Shown piece by piece: positions 47,479 through 56,832 of a stretch of 64,000 nt of DNA. The DNA comes from Scalesia atractyloides (Eukaryota; Streptophyta; Magnoliopsida; Asterales; Asteraceae). Every line of letters starts with the position of its first letter. The first letter of the stretch is position 1. The notes below the pieces were generated by a model. The model saw only the letters and a list, made by a program, of their open reading frames with translations. It did not search any database and was not told the DNA's origin. A program made the position numbers and the translations under genes. The stretch covers positions 57,294,610-57,358,609 of the forward strand of contig CAMTDV010000013.1 of NCBI GenBank assembly GCA_947069175.1. The letters run 5' to 3'.

Positions 47479-47916
47479 TGTTAGGTCCTAGAACTGTGAG
47501 ACTGAAGCATCAAATATATGTAATGGTCTATGGTAGTTAACTAGGTTTAACTAGGTTAGTTTGATATTAGTTTTGGACCTTTATAGGTCATTTGGGCATG
47601 TCATAGGCCATGTGGGCCAGGCAAGCCCATAGGCAAGCCCATTAGGGTTATGCCTTACCCTAGGTATATAAGCTAAGCTTATGTCATTTCCTAGGGTTAG
47701 ACTTTTGGAGACTTTTAGGTTTTTTCTAGAGAACCTCCATATTGTACCAAATGGTTTTGCTTGTTAAAGTAATAGAATCATGTGCAAGGTGTTAAAGTGA
47801 ATGCGTTATTGTTCTTCATCGTTTCGGTTTTTCTTGAATCATCACCAAGTTTAGATTCCGTCTATCCTTGGTGATCGTGTGGTATCAGTGATAGATCCGG
47901 ATTAACGGGACTTACA
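47479..47916 (+). repeat. 3' LTR of element D
   Basis: TGTTAGGTCC to GGGACTTACA, followed by the duplication AAAGT. TATATAAG lies near 47665. The bases just upstream (AAAGGATCAGAGGCAC) belong to the inverted repeat and are a poor polypurine tract. Confidence 0.9.
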
Positions 47917-48248
47917 AAAGTTTTTTTCTAAGCCACAAAACATTGTTCAAAGAAAACCGACACTTTTACGCTTTTCACCACCGAAAAAATACCTATCTCT
48001 AGCCAAAACCTACCCTTTTAAAGCCCTCTTGATATTTACAAAGATTAAACGTCACAAAGGAGGAGATTTGTTTGTTTGTCAAGCCTATAGTAGGCGTAAG
48101 CACCACATCGGGTCCGAGCGATTTCACTTAAACATCTTCGGCCGAGTGTTGAGTGACCACTTGTGAGGTATATAAATTTGTATATAACTAAATAGAATTT
48201 TATAAAGGCATGTTATGCCCAAATCAAATAATTTTTCTTAAAATATGT
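47917..48248 (+). mobile_element. Athila C 3' untranslated region, middle part
   Basis: Non-coding continuation of the Athila tail after the D duplication AAAGT. It includes AGGAGGAGATTTG and CATCGGGTCCGAGCG and ends TATGT, the left target duplication of H. Confidence 0.6.
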
Positions 48249-50915
48249 TGTGACATCCCGTCTTTTCAGGTATCTTAAACACGCTACTTTATGGTTATTC
48301 ACTCCTACGCTGATTTAATTCGGAGAATTAAATTACACGCTCGCAATAACTACGCTAACTTTGTGAATCTATAGGGTGAATTACGTGCTATGTGTTATTA
48401 GACGGGTTGTATCTGAATTACGTGCTATGTGTTATTAGACATTTATGAATCTATTGCGTCTCACTCCAAATACGTGACTTAATATTTTATAAACTCCGTG
48501 TCGCGAATAATATTTTAGTAACTTCTATTTGTAAACCGAACCAAGACTGTGAAACGTTTCGACTTCGCGACCAAGCAAACCCAACCCGCCACCCACACCC
48601 CCTTGCGACCCACACCTCCTTGCGGCCCAAGGAATTAACCCAAACTTAAGGCCCAAGGCACTAACCCAAACCCCCCCCCCTATCGCGACCCCCCCCCCCC
48701 CCCGTTATATTTATATGTATGTATGCATGGGATGTTTTAAAAAAACAATCAAAACCCTAATCCCTAGAATAATCGACGGCAGCCCCCCCCCCTCTCAAGG
48801 TCGCGCAAGTCTACTCCCGGATTGATTCCAAGCTTGTCCGGTTCGCTAATCATCATCGTTTCAAGGTTAGGGTTTAATTGTTTTGCGATTCACACTAAGT
48901 TTTGTGTAATCTTGATCATTATTATGTGCTTGCATGATTATTAGTATGAAAAAGTGTTGTGGTGTATGATTAGTTCGGATGAATATGCGAATCTTTGCGG
49001 TTGTGATGATATGTTGAATACTAAAATCGTAGGCTGTGTTTTATCGATAAAGATCATGATATATATTTAGGGTTTGCATGAATATTGATATATATGATGA
49101 TATTTGACAAATTAACCTGCTGTTAATCAATACAACTAAGCGTCATGATCGTTTAAACATGTTCTAGTGCGATAAAGTGAAAACAGTAAGCTGATTGGCA
49201 TTTACAGCCAACTTCAGTTGGCTGTAACCTAATCATTATTTATTGAAAAGTGGATTTTCTGAAGTCTAAAACGTGTATTTTTGAAAAACGCTTCAAATGG
49301 CGCCGGATTCATATTTTTCTAAGGTCGTTTGCTATTTTTAAATGGTCATTTAGTGCAGCAGCTGAAGCTGCGTAAATTCTACAGAATTTGCTGGTTGTTT
49401 ATGGAGTCGGATCACATAGTCTGTATGGGGTTAGGTCACAAAATTTGTATAGTAACTGGAGACGGGAATTTCCGAGAGTCTCCCACTGGAATTTTATTAA
49501 TTGGATGAACGATGATTTTTAAATATTTTTTCTCGTGGACTGCAGTCAGAAAGCGACGAATCTGACTGCATCCTAGTATATAAATGTTTATAAATAATTG
49601 GTAAAGATTTAGGATTTAAATATTTCACACAAAATTCTACAGTCTAATTGACACCTCCTGTGGAAATATTGGAATTTTTGGAAGGTTGGAACTATTTTAT
49701 AAAAATCCTTGAAAACAGCCTAGTTATGAGCGTACAAGCTGAAACATGATAACTTGCGTTTGTGTGTACCTAAGTGTTGAATGAGTTAATCTGTGTTATG
49801 ACAAGTTGGTTTGATCATTATTTTGTATGATGATACTTTGCATACATGATTATGGTTTCGAATTGGTTATTACATGCGCCGTACTGTGTGTTAGTTATGC
49901 GTAGGGTTTTGTGTCAGTGTGTTCACACACTAACTTTAAATCGGTTGACATGTTAGGACGCGATTAGTGGTTCCATCATTTGCTTCTTTTGCATTATTCT
50001 AACCGAGCAATTTAAGGTGAGTTCACGGCCCCTATTTTATCCGGTTTTGAACAACAGGGGGAGAAACATGTATACGCTCTACAACTCAATCTTTTTACGT
50101 TATGCGAAATTAACGCCGTTAACTATTCGGTAAATAAGTTAATGTTAATATACGTTATGGTCACTAAGTAGCTTTATCACGGAAGTCCTCAACCAACTCT
50201 CGGATCATTAGTATTGGGTTAAATAGCGGGGAAATTATAGTAGTACTACTGGGCCCGACAAACCCCACCCGAGCTAGTCGCGCTAGCCGACCGGGAATGG
50301 TCAACGGGTGATTAATTTGGCCTAACTTTCGCCATGGTCAGTGATAGACCTGGCAGCACTGAGGCAACAACAGTCAGCTTCGATCGCGAACTCTTATGTG
50401 ACGTAACTTTAGGCTCGCTACCTACATGTTAACATTGAACTTATTTACACCAACATTATTATTCCTGGTTAGGAATAATGGAACTATGTCGTTATCCCGG
50501 GTTAGGGATAACGGGGAAAAACAATCTTTAAAACCGAACTTGTGAACTTATAAAAACCTGTGAACTCACTCTTCTTTAATGTTGACACTTGTTTCTTTAC
50601 ATGTTTCTCAGGACGCTAGGAGCGCTAGGTGCACTCACTTGCATTTGATCAAGACATTTTTATCGAGTCGTATTTACGAATAATGTTTGGGATTTTGGTT
50701 TTGGCGTTTATTGGCGCCCGTCACTTAATTTTAATTCTTCCGCTAACTTTTAAACTATGACATTTTGAAAATGACTATGAATGTTTACAACAAATGTTTT
50801 TGGAAAACGTTTAAATAAATCATATAGAGTCGTTCGATATTGCTAGTGTCTGAGATTCTGGTTTGATCACACGCCTCGCGGTAATACTCTGCAAGTGGAA
50901 ATTGAGGGTGTGACA
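48249..50915 (+). repeat. 5' LTR of element H
   Basis: TGTGACATCCCG to GGGTGTGACA. U3 holds two long oligo-C runs (48671-48680 and 48689-48703) immediately before TATATTTATA (48706-48715); a third run (48783-48792) lies in the leader. R/U5 contains a perfect hairpin TTACAGCCAAC-TTCA-GTTGGCTGTAA (49202-49227) and a TATCCC..GGGATA-type palindrome (about 50492-50512). Confidence 0.9.
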
Positions 50916-50918
50916 GAT

Positions 50919-50931
50919 TGGTATCAGAGCC
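50919..50931 (+). other. Primer binding site of element H
   Basis: TGGTATCAGAGCC lies three bases after the LTR, of tRNA-Met type. Confidence 0.9.
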
Positions 50932-51118
50932 TCTAGCTATAGAGAACCAGGTTTGCATTAAAAGTAGACCTAAACTATAGCTGTTACATGACACTAGACT
51001 TAGTTGGCATCGAACTGTGATATCTTGTTGTGTGTTATACTACAATTGTTCTATGTGAGATATATATGTATATTGTGATATACGTAACTCGTAACTAACT
51101 ATACCAACCCAGCAGGCT

Positions 51119-51727
51119 ATGTCATCATCATCATCCGACAGATCTCGACAATCAAGGGTGCCAGGGAAGGCACCCATGGTCGAACCCTCCCTACCTTGTG
51201 GCATGGAGACACGCTCAGCTGCTAGGAAAAGACTCGCTCTAGGAGGGGAGTCGTCCTCCCGTCCGACCACCGCTATACCGGTCGAACCGGTCAACTCTTT
51301 AGGAGTGGGGGACGATCTACTTAGGGATGTGTTAAGGAAACAACAGGAACAGTTGGAGAGAATGCAGGAGACTATCGAAGCACAGGGTTGGTTGATACGT
51401 CATCTGACTGGTAAAACTGAAGAGCTCGAGGAAGAGCAAGATGAGAATAGGAGAGTTCGAAGCATTTTAGCTAAGGACCTTCGTGCTGAGCGGTTGAGGG
51501 CTGACTGGCTCGAAGACAGAGTTCTTGAGTCCAGTTGGAGGATTCACAAACTGGAGCAGAACCAAGCACCACCTATCCCAGTACCCGCACCAGCACCGGC
51601 CCCTCCAGCGCCGGTAGAGGACGAAGAGGAGGATCCAGAGGAAGACCCGGAGGAGGATCCGGAGAAAGAAGAGCCGGAACAGGACCCGGCTATTGAAGCT
51701 GAAAACGCTGAAGAGGATAACGGCTAG
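51119..51727 (+). CDS. Pre-gag ORF of element H, 202 aa, intact
   Basis: An uninterrupted ORF between primer site and gag, starting MSSSSSDRSRQSRVPGKAP and ending before TAGTGATAG. Residues 1-60 are Ser/Arg-rich and basic. About 70-145 form a probable coiled coil (LRKQQEQLERMQETIEAQGW; EELEEEQDENRRVRSILAKD). About 150-165 are a Pro/Ala repeat. The last 35 residues are very acidic (VEDEEEDPEEDPEEDPEKEE). No catalytic or zinc motif is present. I know no function; the charge layout and coiled coil suggest an oligomerising accessory protein (inference). Element G has an unrelated-looking proline-rich ORF at the same place. An intact frame beside a broken gag-pol may be chance or may reflect selection. 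Confidence 0.7.
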   Translation: MSSSSSDRSRQSRVPGKAPMVEPSLPCGMETRSAARKRLALGGESSSRPTTAIPVEPVNSLGVGDDLLRDVLRKQQEQLERMQETIEAQGWLIRHLTGKTEELEEEQDENRRVRSILAKDLRAERLRADWLEDRVLESSWRIHKLEQNQAPPIPVPAPAPAPPAPVEDEEEDPEEDPEEDPEKEEPEQDPAIEAENAEEDNG

Positions 51728-52023
51728 TGATAGCGACTTGGGAGATGGAGACATAGATGACTAACTCGTCTCGCCAATCTCCGTTTTGTTTCCTTTAGTT
51801 TGTTTATTTCCACTTATGTTTGAACTTGAAAATTTTATAATTAAACTAAGATGTTTGGTTGGTATTTTGTGAGACCTTGCAATTTATTTAATCGAATGTT
51901 CCTTTTCATTGTTTAATTTGTTGGGTTGACATAAATTGTGTGATCATTTAAGTGTGGAATATGATGACTATATTGGATATATACTTATCGGTGTGTGTTT
52001 GTGTTGTCTTGCGAAGATCTGAA

Positions 52024-53308
52024 ATGGCAACCGGTCGTCGCGGAAATCTCAACATGTCAACTGAAGAATTGGCCGCTTTAATCCAAGAACACGTGAATAC
52101 TGCTCTGGCAGGTGTTCCTAACCCACCAGCAGGTAACCATTATTAAATTTTCATGGGAAAATCTAATAGTTGGGCTAGTAGACTTTCTCGCTGACTACCT
52201 ATCCTCTATCTTCAGGAGGGGGTCTTAACCCCTACAAGATGTTCCTGGATGCAAAACCGAGCAAGTTCACGGTGTTGAAGGACCCATAGGACTGGTCGTT
52301 GGATTGAAAAGTCTGAATCAATTTTCGAAATGTGCAATTGCCTTGAAGCTAATAAGGTCAAGTATGTTGCCTCGACGTTGGGAGATGGGGCATTAACCTG
52401 GTGGAACGCACAAGTCCAAACGCGGGACTTGTTGCGGCGAATGCAATGGCCTGGACCGAATTCAAAGCTCTAATCAAGGAAGAATACTGTCCGCGGGACA
52501 GAGTTCAGCAGTTGGAACAAGCGTTATGGAACCACAAGATGGTCGGGTCAGAAATTGAAGCGTACACGGCAAGACATCATGATCTGATGTTCCTTTGTCC
52601 TGATTTGGCTATAACCGTCGATAAACGACTTGAGTTTTATCTTGGGGTCTGGTCCCTGAGATCCAGGGAATGGTAATGTCTAGCAACCCTACGACGGAGC
52701 ATCAAGCGATTAGGCTGGCGCATAAACTCACCGATAAGGTGGTGGAGCAAAGGAAGTTGCCACCCAGGGATGCAACTGAAATTGTCCCTGACAACAAAAG
52801 AAAATTCGAAGACTCACTTGCTCGGCAGTCTTCATCAGCCCAGCCACAACAAGGAAACCAGAAGCGGTCCAACAACTTCAACAGCAATCGGGGTCACAAC
52901 AATCAGTCTGCTAACAACACCCAGAACTCGAGCGGCTATGCGGGTCGAAAGCCGCAATGTAATCGTTGTAACCTCCATCATCATGGCCCTTGCGCCGGAA
53001 ATCGCTGCCAACGATGTGGCAAAGCAGGACACGCGGCAGAGGATTGTCACGGGGAAATTATGTCATGACAGAATCAGAACCAGCACCAGGATCAACAGCA
53101 GGGTAATAACCGGGGATGCTATCAGTGCGGTAGCACTGCCCATTTCAAGCGAGACTGCCCGCAACTTCGCAACAACAACAATGGTGGGAATAACAACAAC
53201 AACCACAACAACAACAACAACAACAATAACAACAATGGCAACAATGGAAATGGTGGCAAAGGACGTGCATTCACGCTAGGCCGTGGAGAGGCCAGAAACG
53301 ACTCAAAT
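52024..53308 (+). pseudogene. gag: gag of element H, with candidate intron and frameshifts
   Basis: MATGRRGNLNMSTEELAALI opens at 52024. The frame runs into a stop at 52144 unless the candidate intron 52133-52215 is removed, after which GGGLNPYKMFLDAKPSKF follows in frame. Single-base shifts near 52290, 52420 and 52650 interrupt the capsid domain (WTEFKALIKEEYCPRDRVQQ is in a later frame). The nucleocapsid has CNRCNLHHHGPCAGN, CQRCGKAGHAAEDC and CYQCGSTAHFKRDC (about 52960-53160), with a frame change between the last two, then an Asn-rich run (53170-53240). It would coat and package genomic RNA. Confidence 0.8.
52133..52215 (+). other. Candidate 83-bp intron in the gag of H
   Basis: The 5' site CAG|GTAACC, a CTGAC branch-like sequence at about 52190, a pyrimidine-rich stretch (CCTATCCTCTATCTTCAG) and the 3' site CAG|GAG are all present. 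Excision keeps the frame and joins two segments that are contiguous in related Gag proteins. Unspliced RNA ends after 40 codons. Confidence 0.5.
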
Positions 53309-54515
53309 GTGGTCACCGGTAAGTTTCCACTTAACGGTCATTTTGCTACTGTACTTTTTGATACGGGTGCGGATAAGAGTTTTATATCTGAGTCTTTTAG
53401 GAAGAACCTAAATCTCACGCCTAAACCCCTAGAGACCCCTTACGTCATAGAACTTGCTGATGGTAAATTTGTAGATGTGACTCACCTAGTGACTGGCTAT
53501 CAACTTAAACTCGCGGGTCACACCTTTACCATTGATCTGATGACAACTACTCTGGATAGTTTTGATGTGGTAGCCGGAATGGACTGGTTATCCGACGTCC
53601 GAGCTGAAGTTCTCTGTTTCGAGAAAGCTATCCGTATTCCGCTCTCTAACGACGAAGTCTTGATGGTGCAAGGCGAGAAGGCAGGCGTCGTCACGAACAT
53701 CATCTCTTACATGCAAGCTCAGAAGTATCTTCGGAAGAAGAACTCTTTTGCTTTGCTCGCACTGGTCACCGAACAGTCTAAGGACGAGAAGCAGATTGAA
53801 GATATCCCTGTCATCCATGACTTTCCCGATGTGTTTCCAGAGAAGTTACCCGGTCTTCCACCACATCGACAAGTGGAGTTTGAAATCGAATTGGCGAGCC
53901 ATGCGACTCCTATCGCCAAGGCCCCGTACCGGTTAGCTCCAGCAGAGCTGCAAGAGCTGTCTACCCAACTTCAGGAATTGTTGGAAAAAGGATTTATCCA
54001 ACCCAGTACTTCGCCATGGGGAGCTCCGGTCCTTTTTGTCAAGAAGAAGGACGGGACCTTCCGCATGTGCATGACTACAGGGAACTCAATAAGGTTACCG
54101 TCAAGAACCGATACCCATTACCTCGCATCGACGATCTTTTCGACCAGCTTCAAGGGTCAAGCTACTACTCCAAGATTGATCTACGGTCCGGTTATCACCA
54201 GCTACGTGTCAGGGAGGAGGATATCTCAAAGACGGCATTTCGCACTCGGTATGGCCATTACGAGTTCTTGCTCATGCCCTTCAGTCTCACCAATGCACCC
54301 GCGGTGTTCATGGACCTCATGAACCTTGTGTGTAAGCCGTATCTCGACAAGTTTGTCATCGTGTTCATCGATGATATACTCATCTACTCTAAGGGTGAAG
54401 AAGAACATGCTGAGCATCTGCGATTATTGCTGGAACTACTTCAAAAGGAGAAACTATATGCCAAGTTTTCGAGTGTGATTTCTGGATTCGGGAAGTTCAG
54501 TTCCTTGGGCATATC
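53309..54515 (+). pseudogene. pol: Protease and RT of element H, nearly intact
   Basis: One open frame from 53309 carries protease (ATVLFDTGADKSFISESF, active site DTG at about 53360; GMDWLS) and the RT N-terminus (IEDIPVIHDFPDVFPEKLPG, STSPWGAPVLFVKKKDG). A one-base deletion at about 54070 (GCATGACTAC for GCATTGACTAC) shifts the frame. RT continues as YRELNKVTVKNRYPLPRIDD, MPFSLTNAPAVF and the catalytic FIDD (54364-54375), intact. A second shift near 54470 ends this part. It would process the polyprotein and copy RNA to DNA in the virus-like particle. Confidence 0.85.
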
Positions 54516-55546
54516 ATGAACGAAACGGGTATACACGTTGATCCCGCCAAGATCGATGCTATCAAGAACTGGGAAGCACCCAGGACACCGACAGAGATCC
54601 GCCAATTTTTGGGTTTGGCTGGTTACTACAGACGTTTCATCAAGGGATTTTCCAAGATTGCACAACCGCTTACCACTCTCACCCAGAAGGGCACCAAGTA
54701 TGCTTGGGGTGAAAAACAGGAAGCAGCATTTCAATTATTGAAGCAGAAGCTTTGCTGTGCACCCATTTTGTCCTTGCCAGAGGGGACAGATGATTTTGTG
54801 GTATATTGTGACGCTTCCATTCAGGGATTGGGATGTGTGCTCATACAACATGAAAAGGTCATCGCGTATGCATCCCGACAGTTGAAGGTCCACGAGAAGA
54901 ACTACACGACACATGAATTGGAATTGGGAGCAGTTGTGTTTGCACTTAAGATTTGGAGACACTATCTATATGGAACAAGGTGCACAATCTACACGGATCA
55001 CAAGAGCCTCCAACATATTTTGACCAGAAGGAGTTGAACATGCGACAGCGTCGCTGGGTCGAACTCCTGAACGATTATGAATGTGCCATTCGGTATCACC
55101 CGGGTAAAGTTAACGTGGTAGCTGATGCCCTCAGTCGGAAGGAGCACTTGGAACCTCGTCGGGTACGAGCACTACAGTTCACAATTCATTCTGGGTTACC
55201 CGAACAGATACGCGACGCGCAGCTAGAAGCAGTTAAGGAAGAGAACATCAATGCCGAATCTGTGGGAAAGATGGAACGCGATTGGGAAGTGATACCCAAT
55301 GGTGCCCGGTATTTCATGAATTGTATATGGGTACCTCTCTACGGAAACTTCAGGAAGCTAGTTATGGACGAAGCTCACAAATCCCGATACTCTGTCCATC
55401 CTGGTTCGGATAAGATGTATCGAGACCTTAAAGCTGCGTACTGGTGGCCCAACATGAAAGCAGATATAGCCACCTACGTTAGCAAGTGTTTGACTTGTGC
55501 GAAAGTCAAGGTGGAATACCAGAAGCCATCAGGGCTACTTCAATAA
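54516..55546 (+). pseudogene. pol: RT connection, RNase H and integrase zinc domain of H
   Basis: PAKIDAIKNWEAPRTPTEIR and FLGLAGYYRRFIKGF (RT thumb/connection) lead to RNase H with VVYCDASIQGLGCVL, ELELGAVVFALKIWRHYLYG and YTDHKSLQHI. A one-base shift at about 55025 precedes ELNMRQRRWVELLNDYECAI and VVADALSRKE. The integrase zinc domain is complete: HKSRYSVHPGSDKMYRDLKA with the CLTC pair. TAA at 55544-55546 replaces a probable Gln codon and separates the integrase core. Confidence 0.85.
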
Positions 55547-55549
55547 CCT

Positions 55550-56644
55550 GAGATCCCAGTGTGGAAATGGGATCAGATCTCGATGGACTTTATCACTAAA
55601 CTCCCGCGAGCTCCGGGTGGTTGCGATACCATCTGGGTAATCGTGGATCATCTAACTAAGTCTGCACACTTCCTAGCGACCAAAGAAACAGATAAGATGG
55701 ATAAGTTGACTCGCATCTACATTAAGGAAGTAGTTTCTCGGCACAGGGTGCCAACGTCTATCATTTCAGACAGAGATGCTCGTTTCACGTCCAACTTTTG
55801 GCGGTCACTTCAGAAAGCGTTGGGTACACGCTTAGATATGAGCACTGCTTATCACCCTCAGACGGATGGTCAAAGTGAAAGGACCATTCAGACCTTGGAG
55901 GACATGCTTAGGGCATGCGTGGTAGACTTCGGGAACAGTTGGGAAATCCACTGCCTTTAGTGGAATTCTCGTATAACAACAGTTACCAAACGAGTATTCA
56001 GGCAGCACCGTTTGAAGCATTGTACGGTCGCAAATGTAGATCACCGGTCTGTTGGGCAGAAGTCGGTGAAGTCAACTCACAGGTCCTGAGTTGATACTTA
56101 AGGCTACTAAAAAGATTGTGCAAATCAGAAACCGCATGGCAGCGGCACGGGATCGACAGAAAAGTTACGCTGATCAACGACGCAAACCGCTCGAATTTCA
56201 AGTAGGCGACCGCGTCCTACTGAAAGTGTCACCCTGGAAGGGTGTAATTCGTTTTGGGAAACGAGGCAAACTAAATCCACGGTACATAGGCCCGTTTGTG
56301 ATTTCGAAGCGTATCGGGCCTGTAGCTTATCAGTTAGACCTTCCTGCCGAACTCATGGAGTTCACAACGTTTTTCACGTGTCCAATCTGAAGAAATGCCT
56401 ATCATATGAGACCCTAGTCATTCCATTGGATGAGATTCAAGTGGATGAGCAACTGCATTTTGTGGAACAACCTATCGAGATCATGGACCGTGAGATTAAG
56501 ACTCGATGCACAGCAAGATACCGATCGTCAAGGTTCATTGGAACTCTAAGCATGGACCGGACGTGGGAAAGAGAGGACCAAATGAAAAGCAAATATCCAC
56601 ACCTTTTTGCAGCTGAGCAGCAATCTGACGTTACCACCAACTGA
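55550..56644 (+). pseudogene. pol: Integrase core, C-terminal domain and chromodomain of H
   Basis: The core keeps all three acidic residues: MDFITKL (about 55583), IISDRDARF (about 55766) and DGQSERTIQTLEDM (Glu at about 55876), with D-X35-E spacing. The frame shifts near 55945. The C-terminal WKGVIRFGKRGKLNPRYIGP lies at 56236-56297. After another shift near 56360 the chromodomain (HFVEQPIEIMDREIKTR, damaged centre, MDRTWEREDQMKSKYPHLF) ends at 56644. Chromodomains of this group bind modified histone tails and direct insertion to heterochromatin (family knowledge). Confidence 0.85.
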
Positions 56645-56832
56645 ATTTCGGGACGAAATTCTTTCAATATGGGGATGATATGACAGCCTGGGATTTACTT
56701 GTACCATTCTTACAAACTAAATCTTTGTGTGTTGCATTCTAAACCGCGTTAATAAACTGAATCTTTGTGCGTTGTTTTTTAAACCGCGTTTACTCAATTT
56801 TCGGGACGAAAATTCTTTCAACATGAGGATAA
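56645..56832 (+). repeat. Doubled polypurine-tract region of element H
   Basis: TTTCGGGACGAAATTCTTTC and ATGGGGATGATATGACAGCC (56646-56686) form a first tract followed by an LTR-start-like TGACAGCC. A second tract, TTTTCGGGACGAAAATTCTT then ATGAGGATAA (56799-56832), abuts the real LTR. Between them a ~45-bp unit containing ATCTTTGTG.GTTG and TAAACCGCGTT occurs twice. Confidence 0.75.

Larger units (their letters stand above)
39406..47916 (+). mobile_element. Element D: gag-only copia-type element with nested insert
   Basis: Short LTRs (39406-39828, 47479-47916) begin TGTTAGGTCC and end GGGACTTACA. AAAGT flanks both ends (39401-39405, 47917-47921). The internal region has a tRNA-Met-type primer site, a repeat-rich leader, a frameshifted gag with zinc knuckle and a protease fragment, but no integrase, RT or RNase H. 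The 3' half holds a minus-strand gypsy LTR (43426-45993) and a large inverted repeat reaching the 3' LTR. Confidence 0.85.

Noticed and set aside
51467..51754. 95-aa minus-strand ORF over the pre-gag ORF of H
   Set aside because: Shadow of the acidic and Pro/Ala repeats on the plus strand.
53122..53316. Leu-rich minus-strand ORF opposite the gag of H
   Set aside because: Antisense of an Asn-rich AAC repeat; composition artefact.
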